Source: RGIG2945 sp045540355 (lineage in GTDB: Bacteria; Bacillota; Clostridia; Oscillospirales; Acutalibacteraceae). Taken from it: 42,841 nt of DNA. The translations under genes and the position numbers were made by a program. The notes beneath the pieces were generated by a model. That model saw nothing but the letters and a program-made list of their open reading frames with translations, was not told the origin of the DNA and ran no database searches. The stretch spans positions 1 to 42,841 of the forward strand of contig JAZQHB010000081.1 in NCBI GenBank assembly GCA_045540355.1. Reading direction: 5' to 3'. This document shows positions 14,638 through 23,058 of the stretch, in pieces; the first letter of the stretch is position 1; the number at the start of each line of letters is the position of its first letter.

Positions 14638-15648
14638 TTAAAATCCATTCGGATTTTCACTTTGCCATCTCCATGAATCTTCGCACATTTCCTCAAGGCC
14701 TCTTTCAGCAACCCAACCGAGTTCTTCCTTTGCCTTTGAGGGGTCAGAGAAGCAGGTTGCGATGTCACCGTCACGGCGAGGTGCGATTTCATATTTGATT
14801 TCAATACCTGAAGCTTTCTCAAATGCCTTGACGATGTCAAGAACACTGTAACCGTTACCTGTACCGAGGTTATATATATTTATGCCCTTTTCAGCTAAAA
14901 CTTTTTTAACCGCATAAACATGACCGATGCTTAAATCAACAACATGGATATAGTCACGAACACCTGTACCGTCGTGAGTATCATAATCGTCGCCGAAAAC
15001 ATTAAGGTGGTCGAGCTTACCGACTGCAACCTGGGTTATGTAGGGCATAAGATTGTTCGGGATTCCGTTGGCGTTTTCACCGATTCTGCCGCTTTTGTGT
15101 GCACCGATGGGGTTGAAGTATCTTAATGTGCACACGCTCCACTCATCGTCTGATTTGCTGAGGTCTTGCAAAATATTTTCAATATAAAGTTTAGTAGTAC
15201 CGTAGGGGTTTGTTGTGCCGCCGATGGGCATTTCTTCCTTCAGAGGTGAGGGGTTAGAACTTCCGTAAACTGTTGCAGATGAGCTGAAAACAATCTTCTT
15301 GACACCCGCTTCTTTCATAGCTAAAAGAAGTGTAACAGTACCGCCGATGTTGTTGTCATAATACTCCAAAGGCTTTTGACAGGATTCACCGACTGCCTTA
15401 AGACCTGCAAAGTGGATAACTGCTTCAACATCTTCTTTTTTGAAAAGATTATCTAAAAACTCACGGTCACGGATATCGCCTTCGTAGAATTTAAAATCCT
15501 TATTTGTGATTTCTTTGATTCTGTTTAAAGATTCACTCTTGCTGTTATAGAAATTATCGAGTATAATAATCTCATAGCCTGCATTTAAAAGCTCCACGCA
15601 AGTGTGTGAGCCGATGTATCCGGCACCGCCGGTAACTAAAATTGACAT
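14638..15648 (-). CDS. galE: UDP-glucose 4-epimerase
   Basis: 336 residues, standard length. The NAD-binding Rossmann motif GGAGYIGSH is at about 7-15; DIRDREFL and FAGLKAVGES follow; the catalytic Tyr-Lys pair is in NPYGTTKLYIE, and the substrate region includes LRYFNPIGAHKSG. Interconverts UDP-glucose and UDP-galactose. GGAGG precedes the start. It is the first gene of the minus-strand cluster galE, GH78, hflX, amidohydrolase. Confidence 0.96.
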   Translation of the reverse strand: MSILVTGGAGYIGSHTCVELLNAGYEIIILDNFYNSKSESLNRIKEITNKDFKFYEGDIRDREFLDNLFKKEDVEAVIHFAGLKAVGESCQKPLEYYDNNIGGTVTLLLAMKEAGVKKIVFSSSATVYGSSNPSPLKEEMPIGGTTNPYGTTKLYIENILQDLSKSDDEWSVCTLRYFNPIGAHKSGRIGENANGIPNNLMPYITQVAVGKLDHLNVFGDDYDTHDGTGVRDYIHVVDLSIGHVYAVKKVLAEKGINIYNLGTGNGYSVLDIVKAFEKASGIEIKYEIAPRRDGDIATCFSDPSKAKEELGWVAERGLEEMCEDSWRWQSENPNGF

Positions 15649-15679
15649 AGGTATAACCTCCGCAAAATATATTTAATTC

Positions 15680-15708
15680 ATTTTACACCAAAATGCAATA
15701 AATTCCAA
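15680..15708 (-). promoter_or_regulatory. sigma-A promoter of galE
   Basis: On the minus strand TTGGAA (15708-15703), 17-nt spacer, TAAAAT (15685-15680). The 89-bp region also contains the unknown plus-strand start site for rsmA. Confidence 0.65.
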
Positions 15709-15737
15709 TAGATTTATGAAAGGTTTTTTATTTTTTT

Positions 15738-16604
15738 ATGAGAGAGCTTACAAACATCAATTACATCAAAGAATTACTCAACAAAAACAATTTCAGATTT
15801 TCAAAATCACTCGGTCAGAACTTCTTAGTCAATCCGTCTGTCTGTCCCGATATGGCTGATTATGCCGTATGGGAAGACAATATGGGCGTTATCGAAATAG
15901 GTACGGGTGTGGGTGTATTGACCGCCGAGCTTGCAAAGAGGGCGAAGAAGGTTGTTGCTATTGAGCTTGATATGTCGCTTATGCCGATTTTATCGGAAAC
16001 ACTTGCCGAGTTTGATAATATAACGATTATAAATGACGATGTTTTAAAAGCCGACCTCAATAAAATTATAGAAGAACATTTCGAGGGTATGAAGGTCTGT
16101 GTTTGTGCAAATCTGCCTTACTATATTACCTCGCCTGTCATAATGAAATTACTTGAAAGCAAACTGCCTCTTGAAAACATAACCGTTATGGTGCAAAGAG
16201 AAGCGGCAGACAGACTTTGTGCGGAAGTCGGCAGCAGAAATTCGGGTGCGGTTACAGTTTGCGTTGATTATTATTCAGAAGCACAGAAGCTTTTTAATGT
16301 ATCAAAAGGCTCGTTTATTCCGTCACCCAAGGTTGACAGTGCAGTAATTCAGTTGCAGGTCAGAAAAGAGCCTCAGATAAAACTCAAAGACGAAAAGCTT
16401 TTCTTCAAAATGGTAAAAGCGGCTTTCGGACAGAGAAGAAAAACTATCCCCAACTCAATCAGTTCAGGACTCTCAATGTCAAAAGAGGAAATCACAAATG
16501 CGGTAGTTGAAGTCGGACTTAAACCGACCGCAAGAGCAGAAGAATTGAGTATGGAAGAATTAGCAATGCTTGCAAACAAACTTTATGAGGTAAAAAATGC
16601 TTAA
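15738..16604 (+). CDS. rsmA: 16S rRNA dimethyladenosine transferase RsmA/KsgA
   Basis: 288 residues. Family landmarks are FRFSKSLGQNFL near residue 20, the SAM site VIEIGTGVGVLTAELA, DDVLKAD and the catalytic NLPYYITSP. It dimethylates A1518 and A1519 in 16S rRNA during 30S maturation. Translation start ATG 15738 has only a weak purine stretch upstream in a T-rich leader, but the N-terminus has normal length. It overlaps the next gene by 8 bp and begins a plus-strand run of co-directed genes ending near 21547. Confidence 0.95.
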   Translation: MRELTNINYIKELLNKNNFRFSKSLGQNFLVNPSVCPDMADYAVWEDNMGVIEIGTGVGVLTAELAKRAKKVVAIELDMSLMPILSETLAEFDNITIINDDVLKADLNKIIEEHFEGMKVCVCANLPYYITSPVIMKLLESKLPLENITVMVQREAADRLCAEVGSRNSGAVTVCVDYYSEAQKLFNVSKGSFIPSPKVDSAVIQLQVRKEPQIKLKDEKLFFKMVKAAFGQRRKTIPNSISSGLSMSKEEITNAVVEVGLKPTARAEELSMEELAMLANKLYEVKNA

Positions 16605-17952
16605 AAAGAACGATATAATCGAGCTTGAAATTACGGGATATACAACTGACGGTTACGGTGTCGGGCATTATGATTCGATGGCGATATTTGTACCGTTTAC
16701 TGCAAAAGGTGATGTTTTATCCGTCAGAATTTTAAAGACGAAAAAGACTTATGCTTACGGAAAAATTGAAGAAATAAAAAATAAATCCGAGGACAGAATA
16801 CCCTCGGATTGCGAAGCTTTCACAAAGTGCGGCGGATGCACCTTCAGACATATAAATTATGAGAGCGAAGCAAAACTCAAAAAGGAAAGAGTTGAAGAAA
16901 CACTCAAAAGAATCGGTCACCTTGATATAAAAATTGATGAAATAATTTCCGCAGAAAATCCTTGCAGATACAGAAACAAAGCACAGTATCCTGTCGGTGA
17001 AAAAGACGGACTTAAAATCGGATTTTTTGCAACACATTCTCACAGAATTGTTGAGTGCGATGACTGTAAACTTCAACCTGTTTTTTTCAAAGAAATTTCC
17101 GATGTCATAAGAGAGTGGATTGTTGACAACAAAATCAGCATTTATGATGAGCTTACACACAGAGGTTTTTTAAGACATATTTACATAAGATACGGAGAAG
17201 TTACCAATGAGATAATGGTCTGCCTTGTTGCAAACGGACACAATTTACCGCATAGTGATAAGCTGATAAAAGCACTTGAAAAGTTTGAAAAAATTAAGAG
17301 TATTGTTTTAAATATCAACACCGAAAAATCGAATGTGATTTTAGGAAAAGAGATAAAAGTTTTATCGGGCAGAGGTTATATAGAAGATGTACTTTGCGGA
17401 TTGAAGTTCAGATTATCACCTTTATCTTTTTATCAGGTGAACAGAAATCAGGCAGAGAAATTATATAAAAAAGCGGCGGAATATGCCGACCTTAAAAAAG
17501 ACGAAATTTTATTCGATTTGTACTGCGGTACAGGCACAATCGGTCTTACAATGGCGGACAAAGTCAAGAAGTTAATCGGTGTTGAAATTGTTGAAGCGGC
17601 GATAGAAGATGCAAAAATAAATGCAGAAGTTAACGGCATTGATAATGCAGAATTTTACTGTGCAGATGCCGCAGAATTGGCAGAAGAATTGCTTAAGAAA
17701 AACATAAAACCCGATGTAATAATTGTCGACCCGCCGAGAAAAGGTTGCTCAGCGGATTTGCTTGACACGATTGAAAAATTGTCACCAAAAAGAATTGTTT
17801 ATGTGTCCTGCGACCCCGCAACTTTGGCAAGAGATTGTAAAGAGCTTGATGCAAGAAATTATGAAATAAAAAAAGCAACGGCGGTAGATATGTTCCCGAG
17901 AACAGCTCATGTAGAAACAGTTGTTTTGTTAAATAAAAACAAAGAGGTTTGA
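16597..17952 (+). CDS. rlmD: 23S rRNA (uracil-5-)-methyltransferase, RlmD/RlmCD (TrmA family)
   Basis: 451 residues. An N-terminal TRAM domain (about 1-60) precedes a four-Cys [4Fe-4S] site (CEAFTKCGGC at 72-81 plus VECDDC). The methyltransferase domain has LFDLYCGTGTIGL for SAM, DPPRKGCS, and VSCDPATLARD with the nucleophilic Cys. In Firmicutes one such enzyme (RlmCD) usually modifies both U747 and U1939, so the precise target is open. The gene overlaps rsmA and pairs two rRNA methyltransferases. Confidence 0.9.
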   Translation: MLKKNDIIELEITGYTTDGYGVGHYDSMAIFVPFTAKGDVLSVRILKTKKTYAYGKIEEIKNKSEDRIPSDCEAFTKCGGCTFRHINYESEAKLKKERVEETLKRIGHLDIKIDEIISAENPCRYRNKAQYPVGEKDGLKIGFFATHSHRIVECDDCKLQPVFFKEISDVIREWIVDNKISIYDELTHRGFLRHIYIRYGEVTNEIMVCLVANGHNLPHSDKLIKALEKFEKIKSIVLNINTEKSNVILGKEIKVLSGRGYIEDVLCGLKFRLSPLSFYQVNRNQAEKLYKKAAEYADLKKDEILFDLYCGTGTIGLTMADKVKKLIGVEIVEAAIEDAKINAEVNGIDNAEFYCADAAELAEELLKKNIKPDVIIVDPPRKGCSADLLDTIEKLSPKRIVYVSCDPATLARDCKELDARNYEIKKATAVDMFPRTAHVETVVLLNKNKEV

Positions 17953-17954
17953 AT

Positions 17955-18494
17955 ATGAAAATTTTTGAAAAAGATTTATTCAGATATTACGGAGAAAAAG
18001 GTGAAAATTTTACCGACAGAATTTTCCGTCCGAAAGAGCTTCAATATATTTGTATTTTGCGTAAAGCACAAGGTACAAAAAATAAACTTCTGAAAACATA
18101 CTACAAATTAAAGCTCCGTAAGTTTTCAAATAAAACACATATACAAATCCCCGTTACCGCAAAGATAGGCGAGGGGTTTTATATCGGACACCTCGGCAGA
18201 ATTATAATCAATCCTGATGCAGTTTTGGGTAAGAATGTAAACATCGCAACCGGAGTTACAATCGGCAGAGAAAACAGAGGTGAAAGAAAAGGTAGTCCGA
18301 TAATCGGTGATGATTGTTGGATTGGTACAAATTCCGTTATTGTCGGCAATGTAAAAATCGGAAATGATGTTATGATTGCACCGCTTACTTTTGTGAATTT
18401 CGATGTGCCAGACCACTCGGTTGTAGTTGGCAATCCCGCGAAGATTATAAGTCGAGAAAATGCAACTGACAGTTACATAAACAATAGGATTTAA
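17955..18494 (+). CDS. left-handed beta-helix (hexapeptide) acetyltransferase, serine acetyltransferase-like
   Basis: 179 residues from ATG 17955, with AAAGAGG 7 nt upstream. The C-terminal two thirds is a hexapeptide-repeat beta-helix (IGEGFYIGHLGRIIINPDAVLGKNVNIATGV region), and IGDDCWIGTNSVIVGNVKIGNDVMIAP is typical of CysE/WcaB-like enzymes, including the GNPAKII C-terminal motif. The His of GHLG corresponds to the catalytic His. There is no cysK neighbour, so a sugar or surface-polymer acetyltransferase is as likely as serine acetyltransferase. Only 2 bp separates the upstream stop from this ATG. Confidence 0.8.
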   Translation: MKIFEKDLFRYYGEKGENFTDRIFRPKELQYICILRKAQGTKNKLLKTYYKLKLRKFSNKTHIQIPVTAKIGEGFYIGHLGRIIINPDAVLGKNVNIATGVTIGRENRGERKGSPIIGDDCWIGTNSVIVGNVKIGNDVMIAPLTFVNFDVPDHSVVVGNPAKIISRENATDSYINNRI

Positions 18495-18504
18495 GGAGAT
18501 AAAA

Positions 18505-19296
18505 ATGAGAAAAGATTATCATATGCACCCGAGAATTATAGAGGGTTATGACAGAGTAGAAAGATTTATAGAAACCGCAATCAACAACAACTTTGATGAA
18601 ATTTGTATTACAGACCACATGCCCTTGAGCATATCTTCTTCGGCAGACAGAATTGAAAAAGGTAAAGTGTCGGAGTACTACAAAAAGGTCAGAGAGTTAG
18701 CTGATATTTATAAGGATAAAATTTCAATAAAATGCGGAATAGAAATCGACTATCACCCGAGTGTTGTCGGTGAGATTGAAGAAGTTTTGTCTCAGGGTGA
18801 TTTTGATTTTATTTTAGGCTCAACTCATATGCAGCTTTTTGCAACATATCTCTTTGACGGAAATCACAAATACACAGAATTTGCAGATCTTGCGTGGGAG
18901 AATACTTTGCGTGCGGCGAAGTCGGGATATTTTACAACAATATCACACCTCGATATGTTCCGTTGGGCGTTCACAATACCCGAAAGATTTCCTCTTATAA
19001 ATGACGGCTACAAGGAAGAATATCACAGGGATATTATTGAGGAAATTTTAAACGAAATTAAAAAGCATGATTTATATCTTGAAATCAATCCGCATCTTGC
19101 GTGGAAAAATGAAAAGGATTTTGAGCTTGTTTATCCGCATTACAATATCGTCAAATCTGCACTGGAAAAGAACATAAAATTTTCTTACGGCTCGGATGCT
19201 CATGTGGCAAGTCAGGTCGGTAAGATGTATGATATGTTAAAAGAACACCCGATTTTTTCAAAAGCATTAGAAATCTGGGAGAATGAAAATAATTAA
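18505..19296 (+). CDS. PHP-domain phosphoesterase, histidinol-phosphatase (HisJ/HisK) type
   Basis: 263 residues. The metal-binding PHP motifs are HMHP (about 6-9), ITDHMP, the Glu of CGIEIDYHP, LGSTHMQ, TISHLDMF, and GSDAHVASQVG near the end. This is the pattern of the trinuclear-metal histidinol-phosphate phosphatases. No other his gene is in the window, so activity on another phosphoester is possible. AAGGAG 10 nt before ATG 18505 supports the start. Confidence 0.8.
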   Translation: MRKDYHMHPRIIEGYDRVERFIETAINNNFDEICITDHMPLSISSSADRIEKGKVSEYYKKVRELADIYKDKISIKCGIEIDYHPSVVGEIEEVLSQGDFDFILGSTHMQLFATYLFDGNHKYTEFADLAWENTLRAAKSGYFTTISHLDMFRWAFTIPERFPLINDGYKEEYHRDIIEEILNEIKKHDLYLEINPHLAWKNEKDFELVYPHYNIVKSALEKNIKFSYGSDAHVASQVGKMYDMLKEHPIFSKALEIWENENN

Positions 19297-19300
19297 AATA

Positions 19301-19354
19301 AGTGTGAGTTTTTTCGACTTTTTTCGTGTAATAGGTAAGGGGTGATTTTATGGC
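19301..19354 (+). repeat. leader repeat copy 1
   Basis: This 54-nt stretch just before and over the start of the first tandem paralogue recurs at 20632-20685 with a single mismatch (A19317 against G20648). It contains two TTTTTTCG runs and the ribosome site AAGGGGTG, and ends in the first five bases of each coding region. Confidence 0.88.
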
Positions 19355-20228
19355 AGGCGGAGTTTTTGCATTTGTAGTTTTAATGATTATTTTATTGTGT
19401 GTCGGATTTTTCGGTATAGCAGCAGGAATTGTAGGGCTTATATTATTCAACAAAGCAAGAAAAAAAGGCAAGAAATTCGGCAAACCTCTGATAGCGGTAT
19501 CAGCGGTTGTTCTGGCATTGAGTGTCTTGATTACCGTTTTGCCTGTCGGATGGGGTGTTTTTCTGTTTAAAGTGAATACGGACATTCCCGATGATTATGT
19601 TGAAACGGAAATAGTGATAGAAGAAAACGGGTATCAGGAAAAAGCTTTCACCGCAAACGGAGTAAAATATGAATGTGTTGAAATAGAAGATGTGGTAGCT
19701 TGTGGAGAGGAGTATTTCTCAAATCCGATTTTTTCTTATAGGACAGAAAACTTTGCCGATAGAGATTTGTGGGGAAATTATTATAAAATAGAGAATGAGA
19801 ATGGCTTTAATATTGTTGCCGGAATGTTTGGTCAATTTTTCTGTCCGGTTGATGAAAAAGAAAAAGTGACTGCATTTTATAACGATGATAATAATTTTGC
19901 ATGGTGGCTTTGCGATAATGAATATAACCAAGAGAAAAAAGTCGGGCATGACGGACAGAAAGTGTTGGACGAGTTATATAAAATATCTGACAGTAAGCCT
20001 GATACGATTTTGAAAGTTGTAGATTGGGGTACACAAGAAGACTATGTGTTTGACTTTATAAGCGAAGATAATCTTTTTATAAAATCACAATCAATATCGA
20101 TATGGAAGATAGAAGGTAAATATTATTTGCAAATATCAGCCGTATCAAATACTGGCGAAAATCATTTTTTAGAAGTTGTTGAGATAGACAGTGAATCAGC
20201 TGAAAAATTGATAGAGTCTATCAAATAA
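19350..20228 (+). CDS. membrane-anchored hypothetical protein, tandem paralogue 1
   Basis: 292 residues. Helix 1 (about 4-33) is followed by the motif NKARKKGKKFGKPL and helix 2 (about 47-71), then a roughly 220-residue extracytoplasmic domain. That domain shares with paralogue 3 the landmarks IEE-GYQE, F-NGV-YE-VEI, PIFSY, NGFNIV, FCPVDEKE, GQKVL-EL, DNLF-K, GKYYL and VVEID. No known family is recognised. Part of a three-gene tandem array behind the PHP gene (53 bp). Confidence 0.65.
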   Translation: MAGGVFAFVVLMIILLCVGFFGIAAGIVGLILFNKARKKGKKFGKPLIAVSAVVLALSVLITVLPVGWGVFLFKVNTDIPDDYVETEIVIEENGYQEKAFTANGVKYECVEIEDVVACGEEYFSNPIFSYRTENFADRDLWGNYYKIENENGFNIVAGMFGQFFCPVDEKEKVTAFYNDDNNFAWWLCDNEYNQEKKVGHDGQKVLDELYKISDSKPDTILKVVDWGTQEDYVFDFISEDNLFIKSQSISIWKIEGKYYLQISAVSNTGENHFLEVVEIDSESAEKLIESIK

Positions 20229-20266
20229 AAATGTGAATTTTTTTTTCGCAATGAACGGAGTTTTTT

Positions 20267-20620
20267 ATGGGTGTAATGTTCTTTTTGGGATTTGTAATAT
20301 TGATTGTATATATTCTTTGTATAGTTTTAGGTGTGCCGGCAGGAATTGTAGGTCTTATATTGTTCAACAAAGCAAGAAAAAAGGGTAAGAAATTCGGTAA
20401 ACCTCTGATGATTATATCTGCCATCATCTTAGCAGTGTGTGTTGTAAATCTTACCTCACTCGCAATCTTCGCAGTTGATGTGTATTTGAATTGGCCCGAT
20501 ACTGAAGATTATTGGGAAGATGATTATGGTTATTGGGAAGACGATTATTGGGATGATTACGATTATCCGGGAAATCTTACTGTAACAGAAAATATTCTTG
20601 CTGAAAAATTAATGGTTTAA
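20267..20620 (+). CDS. short tandem paralogue 2, membrane region plus acidic tail
   Basis: 117 residues. The two-helix region matches paralogue 1 closely (AGIVGLILFNKARKKGKKFG, then KPL), with near identity at DNA level, so duplication or conversion is recent. The extracytoplasmic domain of its neighbours is missing; instead there is a Tyr/Trp/Asp-rich repeat of about 30 residues (WEDDYGYWEDDYWDDYDY) and a short end. It may be a truncated copy or a distinct short form. A different leader, with AACGGAG, precedes its ATG. Confidence 0.6.
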   Translation: MGVMFFLGFVILIVYILCIVLGVPAGIVGLILFNKARKKGKKFGKPLMIISAIILAVCVVNLTSLAIFAVDVYLNWPDTEDYWEDDYGYWEDDYWDDYDYPGNLTVTENILAEKLMV

Positions 20621-20631
20621 TTCGGTTAAAA

Positions 20632-20685
20632 AGTGTGAGTTTTTTCGGCTTTTTTCGTGTAATAGGTAAGGGGTGATTTTATGGC
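20632..20685 (+). repeat. leader repeat copy 2
   Basis: Second copy of the 54-nt leader found at 19301-19354, with one mismatch. It sits before the third paralogue and is absent before the second. Confidence 0.88.
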
Positions 20686-21547
20686 TTTCGGAGCAACTGC
20701 AGGAATTTTTATTTTTATTATAATCATAGTGGTAGCTTCTCTCATGACAGATGCAAGTATTGCGGGTATTGTATTATCAAGTATTGCTAAAAACAAGGGC
20801 AAAAAATACGGCAAACCTTTGTTGGCAGTATCCATAATTATGGTGGTAATAAGTTCTGTTATGCTTATTTCAGGCTCGGTATTTTACATTCGTGAAAGAA
20901 TAGCTCTTGATTTTCCTGAGGAAACTTCGCCTAAAACTGATATAATAATAGAAGAAAGAGGATATCAGGAAAACACATTTACCGTAAACGGTGTTGTTTA
21001 TGAGCGAGTTGAAATTGATAACCTTGTTGTAATAGGCGGTGAAGAACTTTCGGGTCCGATTTTCTCATACAAAGAAACTTTTCTTTTTTTTGATAGATGG
21101 GATACTTATGATAAATTAGAAAACGACAACGGATTTAATATTGTTGTCGGAAAGGCATCAGACATTTTTTGTCCTGTTGATGAAAAAGAAGCTGTAATTG
21201 AATATTACAGCGACGATGATAATTACGAATGGTATTTTGACGACGGTTATTATTATAATCTTGTAAATGGCGAAGGACAGAAAGTGTTAAGCGAGCTTCT
21301 TGAAACACGCAGAAATAATCCTGAAACAATTCGCATAAATACAACAGGGTATGATGAATATTATTTTGAACAGCTGAGCAAGGATAATCTTTTCTTTAAA
21401 GATGAAATTAAAATTTTTGCAAATAACGGAAAGTATTATTTAGAAGCATCTGATCAAGAACCTTGGGGTGATACAAAAAATCCGGGTGCTGAAGTTGTAG
21501 AGATAGACAAAGACACGGCAAAAAAATTGAATAATATACTTGAATAA
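20681..21547 (+). CDS. membrane-anchored hypothetical protein, tandem paralogue 3
   Basis: 288 residues with the same architecture as paralogue 1: a two-helix N-terminus joined by KNKGKKYGKPL, then an extracytoplasmic domain sharing GYQENTFTVNGVVYERVEI, NGFNIVVG, IFCPVDEKE and EVVEID. Protein divergence from paralogue 1 is moderate while the leader is nearly identical. The domain is acidic and Tyr-rich. Function unknown. A bidirectional terminator follows directly. Confidence 0.65.
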   Translation: MAFGATAGIFIFIIIIVVASLMTDASIAGIVLSSIAKNKGKKYGKPLLAVSIIMVVISSVMLISGSVFYIRERIALDFPEETSPKTDIIIEERGYQENTFTVNGVVYERVEIDNLVVIGGEELSGPIFSYKETFLFFDRWDTYDKLENDNGFNIVVGKASDIFCPVDEKEAVIEYYSDDDNYEWYFDDGYYYNLVNGEGQKVLSELLETRRNNPETIRINTTGYDEYYFEQLSKDNLFFKDEIKIFANNGKYYLEASDQEPWGDTKNPGAEVVEIDKDTAKKLNNILE

Positions 21548-21553
21548 CATAAA

Positions 21554-21597
21554 AGGTTGCATCAACGCTTGTGTTTTGATGCAACCTATATTTTTTA
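21554..21597. terminator. bidirectional terminator between convergent operons
   Basis: A 12-bp stem, 21554-21565 with 21576-21587 (AGGTTGCATCAA), is followed by TATATTTTTT on the plus strand, with A-rich sequence on the other side serving the minus strand. Confidence 0.85.
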
Positions 21598-23058
21598 ATC
21601 TTCTGTCATAGTTTTTATGTAGTTTTTGAAGAAGTATACTGCACCTTTCATTGACTCAATCGGGAGATGCTCGTTTGTGTTATGAATAAGTGACATTATA
21701 TTCATTGGTGTGGGGAAGGGTGAGATGCGGAGTATTGTGTCTGCGATTTCTTCATAATAGAATGAATCTGTTGCACCCATAACCAAAAGCGGAATTGTTA
21801 CCGAGTTGTCTGTAATTTCTTTGCAGAGCTTTTCAACAGTCAGATAAGCTTTTGACTTGGTTGATGAAATCGGTGCGGCTTCTTTTTTGAAGCCTATAAA
21901 CTCAACCTCACCGTCTTTACCGACGATTTTATTCAGATGCTTTAACACATCTTCTGTTGTATCACCGGGCAGAAGTCTGCAATTGATTATAACAGATGCT
22001 TTCTGCGGCAGTACATTTGAAACTTCCGAGCCTGAGCACATCGTAATTGCCTGAGTTGTTCTGATTACAGATGCCGCCTCGGGGATTTTTTTCATAAGGC
22101 ATAACAAAAGCGGTTTGAAAAGCCAGAGGTTTGCAAGAAAAATTCTTATGTAAAACGGCATATTTTTTCCTGCTTTTTCAAGGAGCTCTTTGTTTACGGG
22201 CAAAAGCTTTGCTTTCATCGGATGCTTTTCGATTTTGTTTATTACCTTTGCGAGCTTGCCGACTGCGGTGTGCTTCGGCGGTGTTGATGCGTGACCGCCT
22301 TTGCCCGTTACGGTAACTTTAAAATCCGCAAAGCCTTTTTCCGTCGTGCCTACTGCAGCAAATGATGCGTTGATGCCCGCTAAATTTACGGGCATAATCG
22401 AGCCGCCTTCATCGAGCACCGCTTCAAGCTCTACTCCGCGTTTTTTAAAAGTCTGTGCGATTTTAGCCGCACCGCGGTTTTCACCGATTGAAAGTTCCTC
22501 GTCCTGACCAAAGCAGAGGTAGATACCTCTTTCGGGGGCAAATCCGTCTTTGATTAAAGCTTCAAGACCTTCCATCAGAGCGATAAGGTGATGCTTCATA
22601 TCAAGTGAGCCTCTGCCCCAAAGATTTTCGCCGTCATTGTGACCGCTGAAAGGCGGATGAGTCCAATCCTTTTCCGTGCCTCTTTCAACAGGTACAACAT
22701 CCATGTGCGAAAGCATTGCAATCGGTTTTAAATCGGGATTTTTGCCTTCCCAATAATACAAAAGAGAGGCTTCACCGATGACTTCTCTTCTCATCGTTTT
22801 ATGAATGAGGGGATAGGTGTTTTCCAAGAATTTATGGAATTCATAAAAATTGCCGAAGTCAGCGTTTTTATCAAGATTTTCAACTGATGTGGTATCAATT
22901 TTTATTGCTTGTGAGAGATGCTCCAATGATTTTTTATCATCAATTTCACTTGAATCAAATTTTTTAATATCTTCTTTTTTTTCAACAAACAGTGCCGCAC
23001 GAATGAGTATTACCGCAAGCAGTGAGAGCACTATTCCCAATATAATATATCCTACCAT
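21595..23058 (-). CDS. M20-family metallopeptidase with N-terminal membrane anchor
   Basis: 487 residues. One hydrophobic segment (about 2-25) anchors the protein. The dizinc M20 site is visible: His and Asp in MLSHMDVVPV, Asp in GRGSLDMKHH, the general base Glu pair in FGQDEELS, a later Glu in LDEGG, and the final His in LIHNTNEH. The dimerisation domain lies at about 220-350 (GKGGHAS). The overall form resembles the long PM20D1/carboxypeptidase-S type that cleaves N-acyl amino acids or small peptides. Last gene of the six-gene minus operon, adjoining the symporter gene with no gap. Confidence 0.85.
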   Translation of the reverse strand: MVGYIILGIVLSLLAVILIRAALFVEKKEDIKKFDSSEIDDKKSLEHLSQAIKIDTTSVENLDKNADFGNFYEFHKFLENTYPLIHKTMRREVIGEASLLYYWEGKNPDLKPIAMLSHMDVVPVERGTEKDWTHPPFSGHNDGENLWGRGSLDMKHHLIALMEGLEALIKDGFAPERGIYLCFGQDEELSIGENRGAAKIAQTFKKRGVELEAVLDEGGSIMPVNLAGINASFAAVGTTEKGFADFKVTVTGKGGHASTPPKHTAVGKLAKVINKIEKHPMKAKLLPVNKELLEKAGKNMPFYIRIFLANLWLFKPLLLCLMKKIPEAASVIRTTQAITMCSGSEVSNVLPQKASVIINCRLLPGDTTEDVLKHLNKIVGKDGEVEFIGFKKEAAPISSTKSKAYLTVEKLCKEITDNSVTIPLLVMGATDSFYYEEIADTILRISPFPTPMNIMSLIHNTNEHLPIESMKGAVYFFKNYIKTMTED

